This document shows, piece after piece, positions 27,332 through 35,520 of a DNA stretch of 64,000 bases. This DNA is from Inhella proteolytica (GTDB lineage Bacteria; Pseudomonadota; Gammaproteobacteria; Burkholderiales; Burkholderiaceae_C). The position numbers and the translations under genes were made by a program. Numbering within the stretch: position 1 is the stretch's first letter; every line of letters starts with the position of its first letter. The stretch covers positions 126,001 to 190,000 of the forward strand of contig NZ_JAEDAK010000005.1 in assembly GCF_016093275.1 (NCBI RefSeq). Reading direction: 5' to 3'. Below the pieces are notes generated by a model, which saw only the letters and a list, made by a program, of their open reading frames with translations, was not told where the DNA came from and did no database searches.

Positions 27332-28495
27332 ATGCCGCAGTTCCTGCACCATGATTTGCAGCTGCTGAACCCTCGGTTCGACTCGCCCCTGCTGGATGTG
27401 TTGACCGATCTGGAGCATCTGCGCAGGCTGGAAATCCGAGGCAGCACGCCGGCGCCGGTGTTCTTGCAGCTCAAGCAGGTATTCCATCTGCTGGAGAGCC
27501 TGGCCTCTGCGCGCATCGAGGGCAACCACACCACGCTGGCCGACTATGTGGAAACCCGCGTGACGCCCGCAAGCACCTCCAGCGATGCCCTGCGCGAAAT
27601 CGACAACATCGAGCTGGCGATGCGCCAGGTGGAAGACGCCATCGAGCCCGGCTCGACCTTGAGTGAGCACCTGCTGCGGGGCCTGCATGTCACCACCGTG
27701 CAGGGCCTGGAGCGCGAGGGTGACCGCACGCCCGGCAGCTACCGCAGCGGGCCGGTGCGCATTGCCCAGGCGCAGCACCTGCCCCCTGATGCGGTGCAGG
27801 TGCCGGGCTATATGGCCGAGCTGGTGGCCTTCATCAACCAGGCGGACCCACCCAAGTACGACCTGATGAAGGTGGCCCTGGCGCATCACCGCTTCGCCTG
27901 GGTGCACCCCTTCAGCAATGGCAATGGGCGGGTGGTGCGCCTGCTGACCTACGCCATGCTGATCAAGTACGGCCTCCAGGTGAGTGCGGCCGGCCGCCTG
28001 CTGAACCCCGCGGCGGTGCTCTGCGCCGACCGCAACCGCTACTACGCCATGCTGGCTGGCGCCGATAGCGGCAAGCCGGAAGCCCTGGAGCAGTGGTGCA
28101 CCTATGTGCTGGGTGGGGTTCGCGACGAGCTGGAAAAGGTCAACCGGCTGGCCGATTACACCCATCTGCAAAACACGGTGCTGCTGCCCACCGTGGCCCA
28201 TGCGCGCGAACGCCGCCTCATCACTCCGCAAGAAGTGGCGGTGCTGCAGACCACGATTCGCGCCGGCCTGGTGAAGGCCGGCGACCTGGAGGCGGCCCTG
28301 CCCGGCTTGAGCGCCAGCCAGCGGACCTATCAGATTCGCAAGCTGGTGGAGCGCGGCATGCTGCAACCCGTCCGGCCCGGCGCGCGCCAGTACACGCTGG
28401 GCTTCACGCACAACATGCTGCTGCGGGGGGTGGTGAGGGCATTGACGGACCAGGGCTTTGTGCCGCCCGCGCTGGCGGGGCTGCCTGGGCCCTAG
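27332..28495 (+). CDS. Fic-domain AMP transferase with N-terminal inhibitory helix
   Basis: 387 residues from the ATG at 27332. A start at 27251 is also open, but it would place an A/T-rich, promoter-like stretch inside the gene. The Fic core is [12 protein letters not shown] (His192-Arg203), a complete HPFx(D/N)GNGRxxR-type active site that transfers AMP from ATP to a target protein. The inhibitory motif (S/T)xxxE(G/N) is present upstream as SARIEGN (Ser59, Glu63), which defines a class II, self-inhibited Fic. The C-terminal part ([22 protein letters not shown]) is a winged-helix domain. Stand-alone Fic proteins can act in toxin-like, regulatory or antiphage roles; the target is unknown. Confidence 0.92.
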   Translation: MPQFLHHDLQLLNPRFDSPLLDVLTDLEHLRRLEIRGSTPAPVFLQLKQVFHLLESLASARIEGNHTTLADYVETRVTPASTSSDALREIDNIELAMRQVEDAIEPGSTLSEHLLRGLHVTTVQGLEREGDRTPGSYRSGPVRIAQAQHLPPDAVQVPGYMAELVAFINQADPPKYDLMKVALAHHRFAWVHPFSNGNGRVVRLLTYAMLIKYGLQVSAAGRLLNPAAVLCADRNRYYAMLAGADSGKPEALEQWCTYVLGGVRDELEKVNRLADYTHLQNTVLLPTVAHARERRLITPQEVAVLQTTIRAGLVKAGDLEAALPGLSASQRTYQIRKLVERGMLQPVRPGARQYTLGFTHNMLLRGVVRALTDQGFVPPALAGLPGP

Positions 28496-28598
28496 GGACG
28501 TGCTGCGCAAGACCTGTGCAGCGCGGTCTTCACAGACTTAGAGCCCGAGGCGCGCGCCCCGCCTATCCTCCGGCCCCCTCTCCAACCCGCTCCCGGCC

Positions 28599-29015
28599 GT
28601 GGCCCTGACTCTGTTCTCCGACCCTCCCGAAACCCTGGTGGCCGAACTGCTGGCCGGCGTGCGCGCCCACAACGCCGCTCACCTCGGCGCAGAGACTTCG
28701 CGCCCGCTGGCGGTCGAGGTCCGCGATGCGCAGGGCCGTCTGCTGGGAGGACTGTCCGGCCGCACGATCTACCGCCAGTTCCTGATCGACCTGCTCTGGG
28801 TTGCCGAGGACGCGCGCGGCCAGGGTCTGGGCCGCCAGCTGATGGCGGCGGCGGAGGCCGAGGCACGCCAGCGCGGCTGCGTGGCCGCACAGCTCGACAC
28901 CCTGGACTTCCAGGCCCCGCACTTCTACGCCAAGCTGGGCTTCGAGACCGTCGGCCGGGTGAGCGGCATTCCCGCCAACCCCGAGCGGTTCTTCCTGCTG
29001 AAGCGCTACGCCTGA
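28599..29015 (+). CDS. GNAT-family N-acetyltransferase
   Basis: 138 residues from a GTG at 28599. The acetyl-CoA-binding motif A is clear (IDLLWVAEDARGQGLGRQLMAAAEAEARQRG, with Q/RxxGxG/A as RGQGLG). Motif B follows (AAQLDTLDFQAPHFYAKLGFETVGRV). It acetylates an amine using acetyl-CoA; the substrate cannot be read from sequence. It is a compact single-domain member. The methyltransferase gene begins 3 bp after its stop, so the two form an operon. Confidence 0.88.
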   Translation: MALTLFSDPPETLVAELLAGVRAHNAAHLGAETSRPLAVEVRDAQGRLLGGLSGRTIYRQFLIDLLWVAEDARGQGLGRQLMAAAEAEARQRGCVAAQLDTLDFQAPHFYAKLGFETVGRVSGIPANPERFFLLKRYA

Positions 29016-29018
29016 GCC

Positions 29019-29657
29019 ATGGACGAGGACTACAACGCCGAGTCCGTCGCCACCTTCAACCGGCACGCGGCGCGCTACGCCGAGAAGTACTTCGACCTGC
29101 CGCAGTACCTGCCGCATTACGAGCGCCTGGCCGACGCGCTGCCACCCGGCGGTGGGCGTTGCCTGGACCTGGCCTGCGGGCCGGGCAATGTGGCGGCGCA
29201 CTTGCGGCAGCGCCATCCGCAGGCCGAGATCTGGGGTGTGGACGGCGCGCCGAACATGCTGGCGCAGGCCCAGGCGCGCGTGCCCGGCCTGCACACCCTG
29301 CGCGCGGACTGCCGCGACCTGTCCGCGCTGGCTCCACCTTTCGACGGCGCGGCCTTCTTCTTCGGCCTGAGCTATTTCGACGACGCCGACGCGCAGCGCG
29401 TGCTGGCCGGCCTGCACCGCCTGCTACGGCCCCAAGCCCCGCTGCTGCTGGCCACGCTGACCGGCGACCCTGCCGCCAGCGGCTTCACGAACACCAGCAG
29501 CGGCGACCGCGTGTGCACGATCTATCGCCGCCCCGCTGACGTGAGCGCCCGGTTGGCCGAGGCCGGCTTCGCGGTGGAGGAATTGAGCGAGATGCCCAGC
29601 CCGCCGAATGCCTCGGTGGAGACCCTGGATATCGTGCTGTTCGCGCGGCGTCTGTAG
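29019..29657 (+). CDS. Class I SAM-dependent methyltransferase
   Basis: 212 residues. The Rossmann methyltransferase motifs are in order: motif I RCLDLACGPGNVAAHL (about residues 47-62), the acidic strand-2 end IWGVDGAPNMLAQAQARVPG and motif III-like PFDGAAFFFGLSYFDD. The N-terminus (AESVATFNRHAARYAEKYFDLPQYLPHYERLADAL) is typical of small-molecule methyltransferases of the UbiE/BioC type, but nothing identifies the substrate. It is co-transcribed with the upstream acetyltransferase. The 128 bp after it hold no supported gene. Confidence 0.88.
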   Translation: MDEDYNAESVATFNRHAARYAEKYFDLPQYLPHYERLADALPPGGGRCLDLACGPGNVAAHLRQRHPQAEIWGVDGAPNMLAQAQARVPGLHTLRADCRDLSALAPPFDGAAFFFGLSYFDDADAQRVLAGLHRLLRPQAPLLLATLTGDPAASGFTNTSSGDRVCTIYRRPADVSARLAEAGFAVEELSEMPSPPNASVETLDIVLFARRL

Positions 29658-29785
29658 AAGCGAGGAAGACGGCCCAAACATCCTCAGCGCCGAAGAATTG
29701 GCGTCGTTCGATGGGCTCTGCCAAAGCCTGACGCCCTCGCGTCCGTTCACGCTGATGCGCCTGTGCGGCCGCCCACAATCCGCCC

Positions 29786-30358
29786 ATGCGCGCCGCCCTC
29801 ACCACCGCCCTGGCCCTGCTGCTCCTGCCCGCGGCCGCCCTGGCCAGCAGCCCGCAGCAGACCATCGAAGCCTTCTACCGATGGCGCATGGCCAGCGCCA
29901 TGACGGGTGCGCCGCGCGGCGATGAGCTGAAGCAGCTGCGCCCCTGGCTGGGCCGCGAGCTGCTCTGCCTGCTGCAGGCTGCGGGCGAGCTGCGCGACCG
30001 CGCCGCCGCCGCGCAGCCGGACGAGAAGCCGCCGTTCGTCGAGGGTGATCTGTTCTCCTCGGTCTTCGAGGGCCCGCAGCGCCTGCGCCTGGGTGCGGTG
30101 ACACAGCGGGCCGGCCAGGCCGCGGTGGAGCTGCGCTTCGAGGCCGACACCGGCGCGCAGCCGCCGGTGTTCCGCTGGAGCGACCGCGCGCTGTTGCGGC
30201 GCGAGCAGGGGCGCTGGGTGGTGGTGGACATCGAGTACCGCGCGCGCGTCGAGTTCGGCAACCACGGGGCGCTGCGTGAATCGCTGCGCGCGGCGCTGGA
30301 GCCGGCCGACCCGGCGCTGAACTGGCCGGGCGAGGCGGCCACGCGCTGCGCACGCTGA
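29786..30358 (+). CDS. Exported DUF3828-like protein
   Basis: 190 residues with a signal peptide (MRAALTTALALLLLPAAALA). The mature part (SSPQQTIEAFYRWRMASAMTG, then PPFVEGDLFSSVFEGPQRLRLG and DRALLRREQGRWVVVDIEYRAR) follows the pattern of DUF3828-type periplasmic proteins, which are NTF2-like. No function is known and I see no catalytic motif. It lies 52 bp before a lipoprotein gene on the same strand and may be co-transcribed with it. Confidence 0.65.
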   Translation: MRAALTTALALLLLPAAALASSPQQTIEAFYRWRMASAMTGAPRGDELKQLRPWLGRELLCLLQAAGELRDRAAAAQPDEKPPFVEGDLFSSVFEGPQRLRLGAVTQRAGQAAVELRFEADTGAQPPVFRWSDRALLRREQGRWVVVDIEYRARVEFGNHGALRESLRAALEPADPALNWPGEAATRCAR

Positions 30359-30410
30359 ACGCAGGTGCGGGGCTATCCTGCCCGCTCGACTCACTCAGAA
30401 GGACCTTGCC

Positions 30411-31019
30411 GTGCGATTCATTCATGCCTTGCTGCTGCTGGCCACGCTGCTCCTGGGCGGCTGCGCCTCCAACCCCATGCAGGTGGCGGCCAGCCAGACG
30501 ATTGCGGCCCCCACCGACAAGACCGCGCAGGTCGTGTTCATGCGCTCCTCGTTCGTCGGCTCGGCGATCAATGCCTCGGTGTACGACGTCACCAACGACG
30601 AGCTGGTGTTCATCGGCATCATGGCCAACGGCACCAAGCTGAGCTACCAGACCGCCCCGGGCAAGCGGCGCTTCATGGTGGTGTCGGAGGCGGCCGATTT
30701 CATGGAGGCCGATCTGGCCGGCGGGCTGACCTACTACAGCATGGTGACCCCGCGCATGGGCGCCTGGAAGGCACGCTTCTCGCTGTGGCCTATCAAGAAG
30801 AGCGCGCCCGCCGAGTTCCACCAAGGCATGGCGGACTTCAAGAGCTGGCGCGAGGGCACGCAGCTGGTCGGCATGACGCCCGCGGCCCAGCAGTGGTTCC
30901 AGGCCAACCGTGCGGACATCGAGGCCAAGCGCAAGGAATACCTGGTGGTGTGGCAGCGCAAGAGCCCCAGCGAACTGCAGGAACGCACGCTCGGCCGCAA
31001 CGATGGTCGACGCGATTGA
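30411..31019 (+). CDS. Lipoprotein of unknown function
   Basis: 202 residues from a GTG at 30411, preceded by an agaagga ribosome binding site. The signal MRFIHALLLLATLLLGGCASNP has a consensus lipobox (LLGGC), giving an N-terminally lipidated protein. The mature domain starts with KTAQVVFMRSSFVGSAINASVYDVTNDELVFIGIMANGTKLSYQTAPGKRRFMVVSEAADFMEADL, an immunoglobulin-like/DUF2846-type beta sandwich arrangement. A helical C-terminus follows. Its role is unknown. It is followed 50 bp later by the formate/nitrite channel gene. Confidence 0.75.
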   Translation: MRFIHALLLLATLLLGGCASNPMQVAASQTIAAPTDKTAQVVFMRSSFVGSAINASVYDVTNDELVFIGIMANGTKLSYQTAPGKRRFMVVSEAADFMEADLAGGLTYYSMVTPRMGAWKARFSLWPIKKSAPAEFHQGMADFKSWREGTQLVGMTPAAQQWFQANRADIEAKRKEYLVVWQRKSPSELQERTLGRNDGRRD

Positions 31020-31069
31020 CATGCCGGGCTGCGCGGCCCCTGGCCTGAGCGCCTGAACGAGACCCGCCC

Positions 31070-31864
31070 ATGCCCGACACCCCCGACGCCTACGCCCCGC
31101 GCGAGATCGCACTGAAGGTCGAGCAGCTGGGCGTGGCCAAGGCGCAGGCCGGTTCGCTGAGCCTGTTGGTGCTGGCCGTGCTGGGCGGGGCCTTCATCGC
31201 GCTGGGGGCCTTGTTCTATCTGGTGCTGAGCACGGGCTCGACGCTGGGCTTCGGGCCCACGCGGGCGCTCGGCGGCCTGGGCTTCAGTCTGGGCCTGATC
31301 CTGGTGGTGGTGGCCGGGGCGGAGCTCTTCACCGGCAACAACCTGCTGGCCATGGCCTGGGCCAGCCGGCGCGTGTCCACCCCGCTGCTGTTGCGCCATT
31401 GGCTGCTGGCCTATGCCGGCAATGTGCTGGGCGCGGCGGGCTGTGCGTGGCTGGCCTGGCTGGCGGGCCTGGATGCCCTGGCCCAGGGCCAGCTGGGCGA
31501 GACGGCGCTGCGCATCGCGCAGGGCAAGGCGACGCTCTCGCCCACCGAGGCACTGGCGCGCGGGGTGCTGTGCAACGCGCTGGTCTGCCTGGCGGTGTGG
31601 CTGGCCCTGGCCGGGCGCAGCGTGGCGGACAAGGTGCTGGCCATCGTCTTCCCGGTGACGGCCTTCGTGGCCATCGGCGCCGAGCACTGCATTGCCAACT
31701 GGTTCTTTCTCCCGTACGCCTGGGCGTTGGACGGGCAGGGCACGCTGGCCCTGCCCGCGCTGGCGGCCAATCTGGCCTGGGTGACCGTCGGCAATCTGCT
31801 TGGCGGCACCCTGCTGGTGGCGGGGGTGTACTGGCTGGCCTACCTCCGCCAACCTGCGGCTTGA
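31070..31864 (+). CDS. Formate/nitrite transporter (FocA/NirC) family channel
   Basis: 264 residues, six transmembrane helices. Family signatures are present: GGAFIALGALFYLVL in helix 1, GAELFTGNNLLAMAWASRR in helix 2-3 and IGAEHCIANWFFLPYAW, containing the conserved central-pore histidine. Members form pentameric channels for formate, nitrite or hydrosulfide. The neighbouring anaerobic genes (DUF2249, ubiU) make nitrite or formate plausible, but I cannot decide between them. The stop codon at 31862-31864 lies inside the FNR-type box of the next promoter. Confidence 0.9.
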   Translation: MPDTPDAYAPREIALKVEQLGVAKAQAGSLSLLVLAVLGGAFIALGALFYLVLSTGSTLGFGPTRALGGLGFSLGLILVVVAGAELFTGNNLLAMAWASRRVSTPLLLRHWLLAYAGNVLGAAGCAWLAWLAGLDALAQGQLGETALRIAQGKATLSPTEALARGVLCNALVCLAVWLALAGRSVADKVLAIVFPVTAFVAIGAEHCIANWFFLPYAWALDGQGTLALPALAANLAWVTVGNLLGGTLLVAGVYWLAYLRQPAA

Positions 31865-31902
31865 ACTGCTTCAAGGCGCCCGCGCGCCGGGGTCCGTAGC
31901 CT
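31861..31902 (+). promoter_or_regulatory. CRP/FNR-family class II promoter of DUF2249-ubiU
   Basis: TTGAACTGCTTCAA (31861-31874) is a perfect inverted repeat (cttgaa-ctgc-ttcaag). It is followed by 22 bp and TAGCCT (31897-31902). The predicted start is near 31909, 20 nt before the DUF2249 ATG. It overlaps the stop codon of the upstream channel gene. Confidence 0.75.
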
Positions 31903-31928
31903 GCGCTCCTCGCATCTGGAGCCCGCGC

Positions 31929-32243
31929 ATGAGCACCCTCGCCACCCCGACCATCGACGTCCGCCGCCTTGCCCCCGCGCAACGCCACCCGCTGATCTTT
32001 GCCGCCTTCGACGGCCTGTCGGTGGGCGAAGCCTTCGAGCTGGTGAACGACCACGACCCGGTGCCCCTGTTCATGCAGTTCGCGCGCCTGCGCGGCGGCC
32101 AGTTCGATTGGAGCTATCTGCAGTCCGGCCCCGAGCTCTGGCAGGTGCGCATTGCCCGCAGCCAGCCCGCGCCGGCCGGCGTGGCACCGCGCCCCGAAGG
32201 CGGTTGCGGTGGTGGTGGCGGCGGTTGCGGCTGCCGGGGCTGA
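31929..32243 (+). CDS. DUF2249 protein with Gly/Cys-rich tail
   Basis: 104 residues. The DUF2249 core is DVRRLAPAQRHPLIFAAFDGLSVGEAFELVNDHDPVPLFMQFARLRGGQFDWSYLQSGPELWQVRIAR (residues about 9-77). Proteins of this family are common beside denitrification and nitric-oxide genes. The tail GGCGGGGGGCGCRG has three cysteines in a glycine run, which suggests metal or cluster binding. The paralogue at 40668 also ends in a Cys-rich tail. It is transcribed from the FNR-type promoter at 31861 and followed after 13 bp by ubiU, so a link to anaerobic respiration is likely. Confidence 0.88.
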   Translation: MSTLATPTIDVRRLAPAQRHPLIFAAFDGLSVGEAFELVNDHDPVPLFMQFARLRGGQFDWSYLQSGPELWQVRIARSQPAPAGVAPRPEGGCGGGGGGCGCRG

Positions 32244-32256
32244 GGGCGTTGCGGCG

Positions 32257-33294
32257 ATGAGCGACGCCATGCCCGCACTGCGCAAGCCCCAGCTGGTCTG
32301 CCCGGCCGGCTCGCTGCGCGCCCTCACGCTGGCGCTGCAGGCCGGCGCCGACGCCGTCTACCTCGGCCTGAAGGACGCCACCAATGCGCGCAACTTCGCC
32401 GGCCTGAACTTCGACGAGGCCCAGGTTCAGGAGGGCGTGCGCCAGGCCCACGCGCAAGGCCGCGAGGTCTTGATGGCGCTCAATACCTACGCCGATGCGC
32501 GCGACGACAGCCCCTGGCGGCGCGCCGTGGACCGCGCCGCCCGCCTGGGCGCGGACGCGCTGATCGTGGCCGACAGTGCGGTGCTGGCGCATGCGCGCGA
32601 CCACCACCCGAACCTGCGCCTGCACCTGTCCGTGCAGGCCTCGGCCACCAGCTACGAGGCGATCGAGTACTACCGCGAGCGCTACGGCATCCAGCGCGCC
32701 GTGCTGCCGCGCGTGCTCACGCTCAGCCAGGTGCAGCACCTGATCCGCCACACCACGGTGCCGGTGGAAGTGTTTGGCTTCGGCAGCCTGTGCGTGATGG
32801 TGGAAGGGCGCTGCGCGCTCTCCAGCTACGCCACCGGCCAGTCACCCAACACCGCGGGCGTGTGCTCACCGGCCAGCGCCGTGCGCTGGGTGGAGACCAA
32901 GCAGGGCGTGGAAGCGCGCCTGAACGGCGTGCTGATCGACCGCTACGGCGCCGAGGAACCGCGCGCCTACCCGACGCTGTGCAAGGGCCGCTTCGACCTG
33001 GACGGCACGCCGCACGACTACGCGCTGGAAGAACCCACCAGCCTGAACACCCTGGCCCTGCTGCCGCAGCTGATCGAGGCCGGCGTGGCCGCCATCAAGA
33101 TCGAAGGCCGCCAGCGCAGCCCGGCCTATGTGGCCGCCGTCACGCAGGTCTGGCGCCAGGCCATCGACAGCGCCTGGGCCGCCGCACAGGGCCAGGGGCG
33201 CTACAGCGTGCAGCCGGCCTGGAGCGGCGAGCTGGCGCGCTGGGCGGAGGGGCAGCAGCACACCTTGGGGGCCTATGACAGGCCATGGAGCTGA
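32257..33294 (+). CDS. ubiU: Oxygen-independent ubiquinone hydroxylation protein UbiU
   Basis: 345 residues, peptidase-U32-like fold. It opens with QLVCPAGSLRALTLALQAGADAVYLGLKDATNARNFAGLNF. The four cysteines of the UbiU [4Fe-4S] cluster are present at Cys179, Cys186, Cys203 and Cys242 (SLCVMVEGRC, AGVCSPA, TLCKGRF), with spacing identical to the E. coli protein. UbiU and UbiV form a complex that hydroxylates ubiquinone precursors without O2, using prephenate as oxygen donor in E. coli. The partner genes ubiV and ubiT are about 6 kb away at 39195-40591. It shares the FNR-type promoter with the DUF2249 gene. Confidence 0.95.
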   Translation: MSDAMPALRKPQLVCPAGSLRALTLALQAGADAVYLGLKDATNARNFAGLNFDEAQVQEGVRQAHAQGREVLMALNTYADARDDSPWRRAVDRAARLGADALIVADSAVLAHARDHHPNLRLHLSVQASATSYEAIEYYRERYGIQRAVLPRVLTLSQVQHLIRHTTVPVEVFGFGSLCVMVEGRCALSSYATGQSPNTAGVCSPASAVRWVETKQGVEARLNGVLIDRYGAEEPRAYPTLCKGRFDLDGTPHDYALEEPTSLNTLALLPQLIEAGVAAIKIEGRQRSPAYVAAVTQVWRQAIDSAWAAAQGQGRYSVQPAWSGELARWAEGQQHTLGAYDRPWS

Positions 33295-33309
33295 CGCGGC
33301 CCCGTCCGC

Positions 33310-35400
33310 TCAGGGCAGCGTGTAGCTGCTCAGCGCCTTCGGGAACTTCAGCAGCCACAGGCGGGTGCGGCGGTCCACTTCGTTGCCGCGCAGCACGCGC
33401 ACACCCGCCGCGCCGCTGGTGCAGCCGCTGGCCAGCAGCACGCCATTGGCGTCCACCGTGCAGGCGGTGGGGTCGCCGTCGATGGGCTTGCCGCTGGCGT
33501 CCACTAGGCTGGTACGTAGGCCGAAGTCGTTGTCATTGATCAGGGCCAGGGTCTGGCCGTCCACCACGGCCAGGCCTTCGGCCTTCTCGGCGCGCCAGCC
33601 GGCCTGGTTCAGGTCCAGCAGCACGGTCTTCTTCAGCTTGACCACATTGGCCCAGCTCACCACGCTGGGCGTGAGCCCATCGATGCTGTTGCGCTCCAGC
33701 TCGGGGCCGATGGCGGCGATGTCGGTCGCGTTGGCGGGCAGTTCCACCAGCATCAGGACGTTGCGTACCGCGCCGCTGGCGTCGGCGCCCTGTTCGATGA
33801 CGATGAAGCGGCCACCGCCCAGCGCCACCAGATCGCCCAGCTTGGCGCTGCCGGTGCGGTTGCGGTCCCACTTCCCGCCCTGGGCTGCGAGCGGGTAGCT
33901 GAGCGGGTAGGCGTAGAGCTTGGAGGTCTCGGTGGCGGGGTCGAACTCGATCCAGCGCGCGAACTGCGCGAAGTCGCGCACCTTGACCTTGTCGTCCTTC
34001 TTGCCGTCCTGGTCGAGGTCGCTGCTGTCGACGACCTCAATGGACTTGCCCGCCGCGTCCAGCGGGTCGATGGGGCTTTGCAGGAAGCCGTGCAGGCGAC
34101 CGCTGGCGCTGTCTTGCGCCAGGCCTTCCATGCCGCGGTTGGCGCGGCGCAGCGCCAGCACGGCGGGCAGCTTGCCGGCGCCGCTGCCGGGCTCGTAGCG
34201 CTTCAGCACCACGCCGCTGGCGGCGTCGATCTTGACGATGAAGGGGCCGTACTCGTCGGACGTCCAGAAGGCCTTGGCGTTGGCGTCGAACACCAGGCTT
34301 TCGCTGTCCAGGCCCTTGGCGTCAAAGCCACCCTTGGTGGCGTCGAATCGCAGCTGGTCGTTGAGCGGGATCTCGGCGCTGCTGCCCACGGCATTGAAGG
34401 GCAGAGGCCGGCCGCTGAGGCGCGTGCTGGCGTCGGCTTTGAGCGGCAGCAGGCTGCTCAGGCGGGCGCCGCCGCTGCCCACGCTGATCACGCCGAGCGA
34501 GGGCGTGAAGCTGGGGGCCGGGAACATCTTGGTGACGCTGGTGCTGCCCGGTGCGTCGGGGCGCGGGGCGTTGGGGCTGTCGCCATTGGGGCCGCGGTCG
34601 GTGATGCCCCAGAACTCCAGGCTGCCGTCGGCGGCGCGGCCCTTGAAGGCCAGGCCCGAGCCCACGGCGGGGTAGAAGCCCTGCGGGAAGTCCTTGCGCG
34701 CGGCGGCGTTGCTGCCCTCGTAGGGCACGTACTGGCTGGCTTCGGCCTGCAGCTCGTACTTGGTGATCAGCACGGCGCCGCCGGCGCTTTCCTGGGCGCT
34801 CTGGCTGGTGCCGCTGCGGCCCAGCAGGCCGGCGAGTGAGGACTCGTAGTGCTCGACGGTGGCGGCGCGGCGCAGGCCGCCCAGGCTGCGCGCGGCGTAG
34901 CTCTGGCCGTAGACATCGATGAGTGCCGCCGGCAGCAGGGCCTTGAAGGCGGTGTCGAAGGCCTCGGGCGCCAGCGCGAAGTTCAGGCTCTTGCCGGCGA
35001 AAGCATCGGCCACCGGGCTGGGGATGCGGATGCCGTTGGCGGGTTCGTCGTCCTCGTCCAGGGTTTGCAGGAACACCAGGCGGTTGACGAGGCGGGCGTC
35101 GCTCAGCGTCTGCGTGCCGGCCAGCTCGCCGATGGTCAGGGTGTTCTGGCAGTCGCTGCTGCCCAACGGCACGCCGCCCACGCGGAAGCTGAGTTTGTCC
35201 CCCGGCTTGCAGAGGATGCCGCCGGCCGCCGTGGTGCGGCCGCTCAGGCCGGAGGGGCTGGCGCTGTACTGCACGCCTTCGACCACGCCGTCGATCAGGC
35301 GACTGGCCATGGGCGGGGTTTCGTCTTGGCTGTTGCAGGCGCTCAGCAGGGCGGGACCGAGCAGCAGCAGGGCGAGGGGCAAGGGGCGGTGCTTGGACAT
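33310..35400 (-). CDS. Lipoprotein, esterase-like activity of phytase family
   Basis: 696 residues from the ATG at 35400. The signal MSKHRPLPLALLLLGPALLSAC has a lipobox (LLSAC). The C-terminal two thirds form a phytase-like esterase (DUF3616/Phytase-like) propeller: SGLAFKGRAADGSLEFWGITDRGPNGDSP, GLDSESLVFDANAKAFWTSDEYGPFIVKID, RGMEGLAQDSASGRLHGFLQSPID, GDLVALGGGRFIVIEQ and KAEGLAVVDGQTLALINDNDFG. These ITDRGPNG, WTSDEYGP and NDNDFG segments are the family hallmarks. The N-terminal 200 residues are an extra domain. Members are exported and may hydrolyse phosphoesters; here the gene is convergent with ubiU and interrupts the ubi set. Confidence 0.88.
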   Translation of the reverse strand: MSKHRPLPLALLLLGPALLSACNSQDETPPMASRLIDGVVEGVQYSASPSGLSGRTTAAGGILCKPGDKLSFRVGGVPLGSSDCQNTLTIGELAGTQTLSDARLVNRLVFLQTLDEDDEPANGIRIPSPVADAFAGKSLNFALAPEAFDTAFKALLPAALIDVYGQSYAARSLGGLRRAATVEHYESSLAGLLGRSGTSQSAQESAGGAVLITKYELQAEASQYVPYEGSNAAARKDFPQGFYPAVGSGLAFKGRAADGSLEFWGITDRGPNGDSPNAPRPDAPGSTSVTKMFPAPSFTPSLGVISVGSGGARLSSLLPLKADASTRLSGRPLPFNAVGSSAEIPLNDQLRFDATKGGFDAKGLDSESLVFDANAKAFWTSDEYGPFIVKIDAASGVVLKRYEPGSGAGKLPAVLALRRANRGMEGLAQDSASGRLHGFLQSPIDPLDAAGKSIEVVDSSDLDQDGKKDDKVKVRDFAQFARWIEFDPATETSKLYAYPLSYPLAAQGGKWDRNRTGSAKLGDLVALGGGRFIVIEQGADASGAVRNVLMLVELPANATDIAAIGPELERNSIDGLTPSVVSWANVVKLKKTVLLDLNQAGWRAEKAEGLAVVDGQTLALINDNDFGLRTSLVDASGKPIDGDPTACTVDANGVLLASGCTSGAAGVRVLRGNEVDRRTRLWLLKFPKALSSYTLP

Positions 35401-35520
35401 CGGGGCATGCGCCGGGTGCGGGCGCTCGGGTTGCATGAAGGGGCGGCCGCCCACAGGCAGCGCGAAGCCCGGCAGTCTCTTCACAGCGGATGACAGGCGC
35501 GTGACGCCTGCGCAGCGCCT

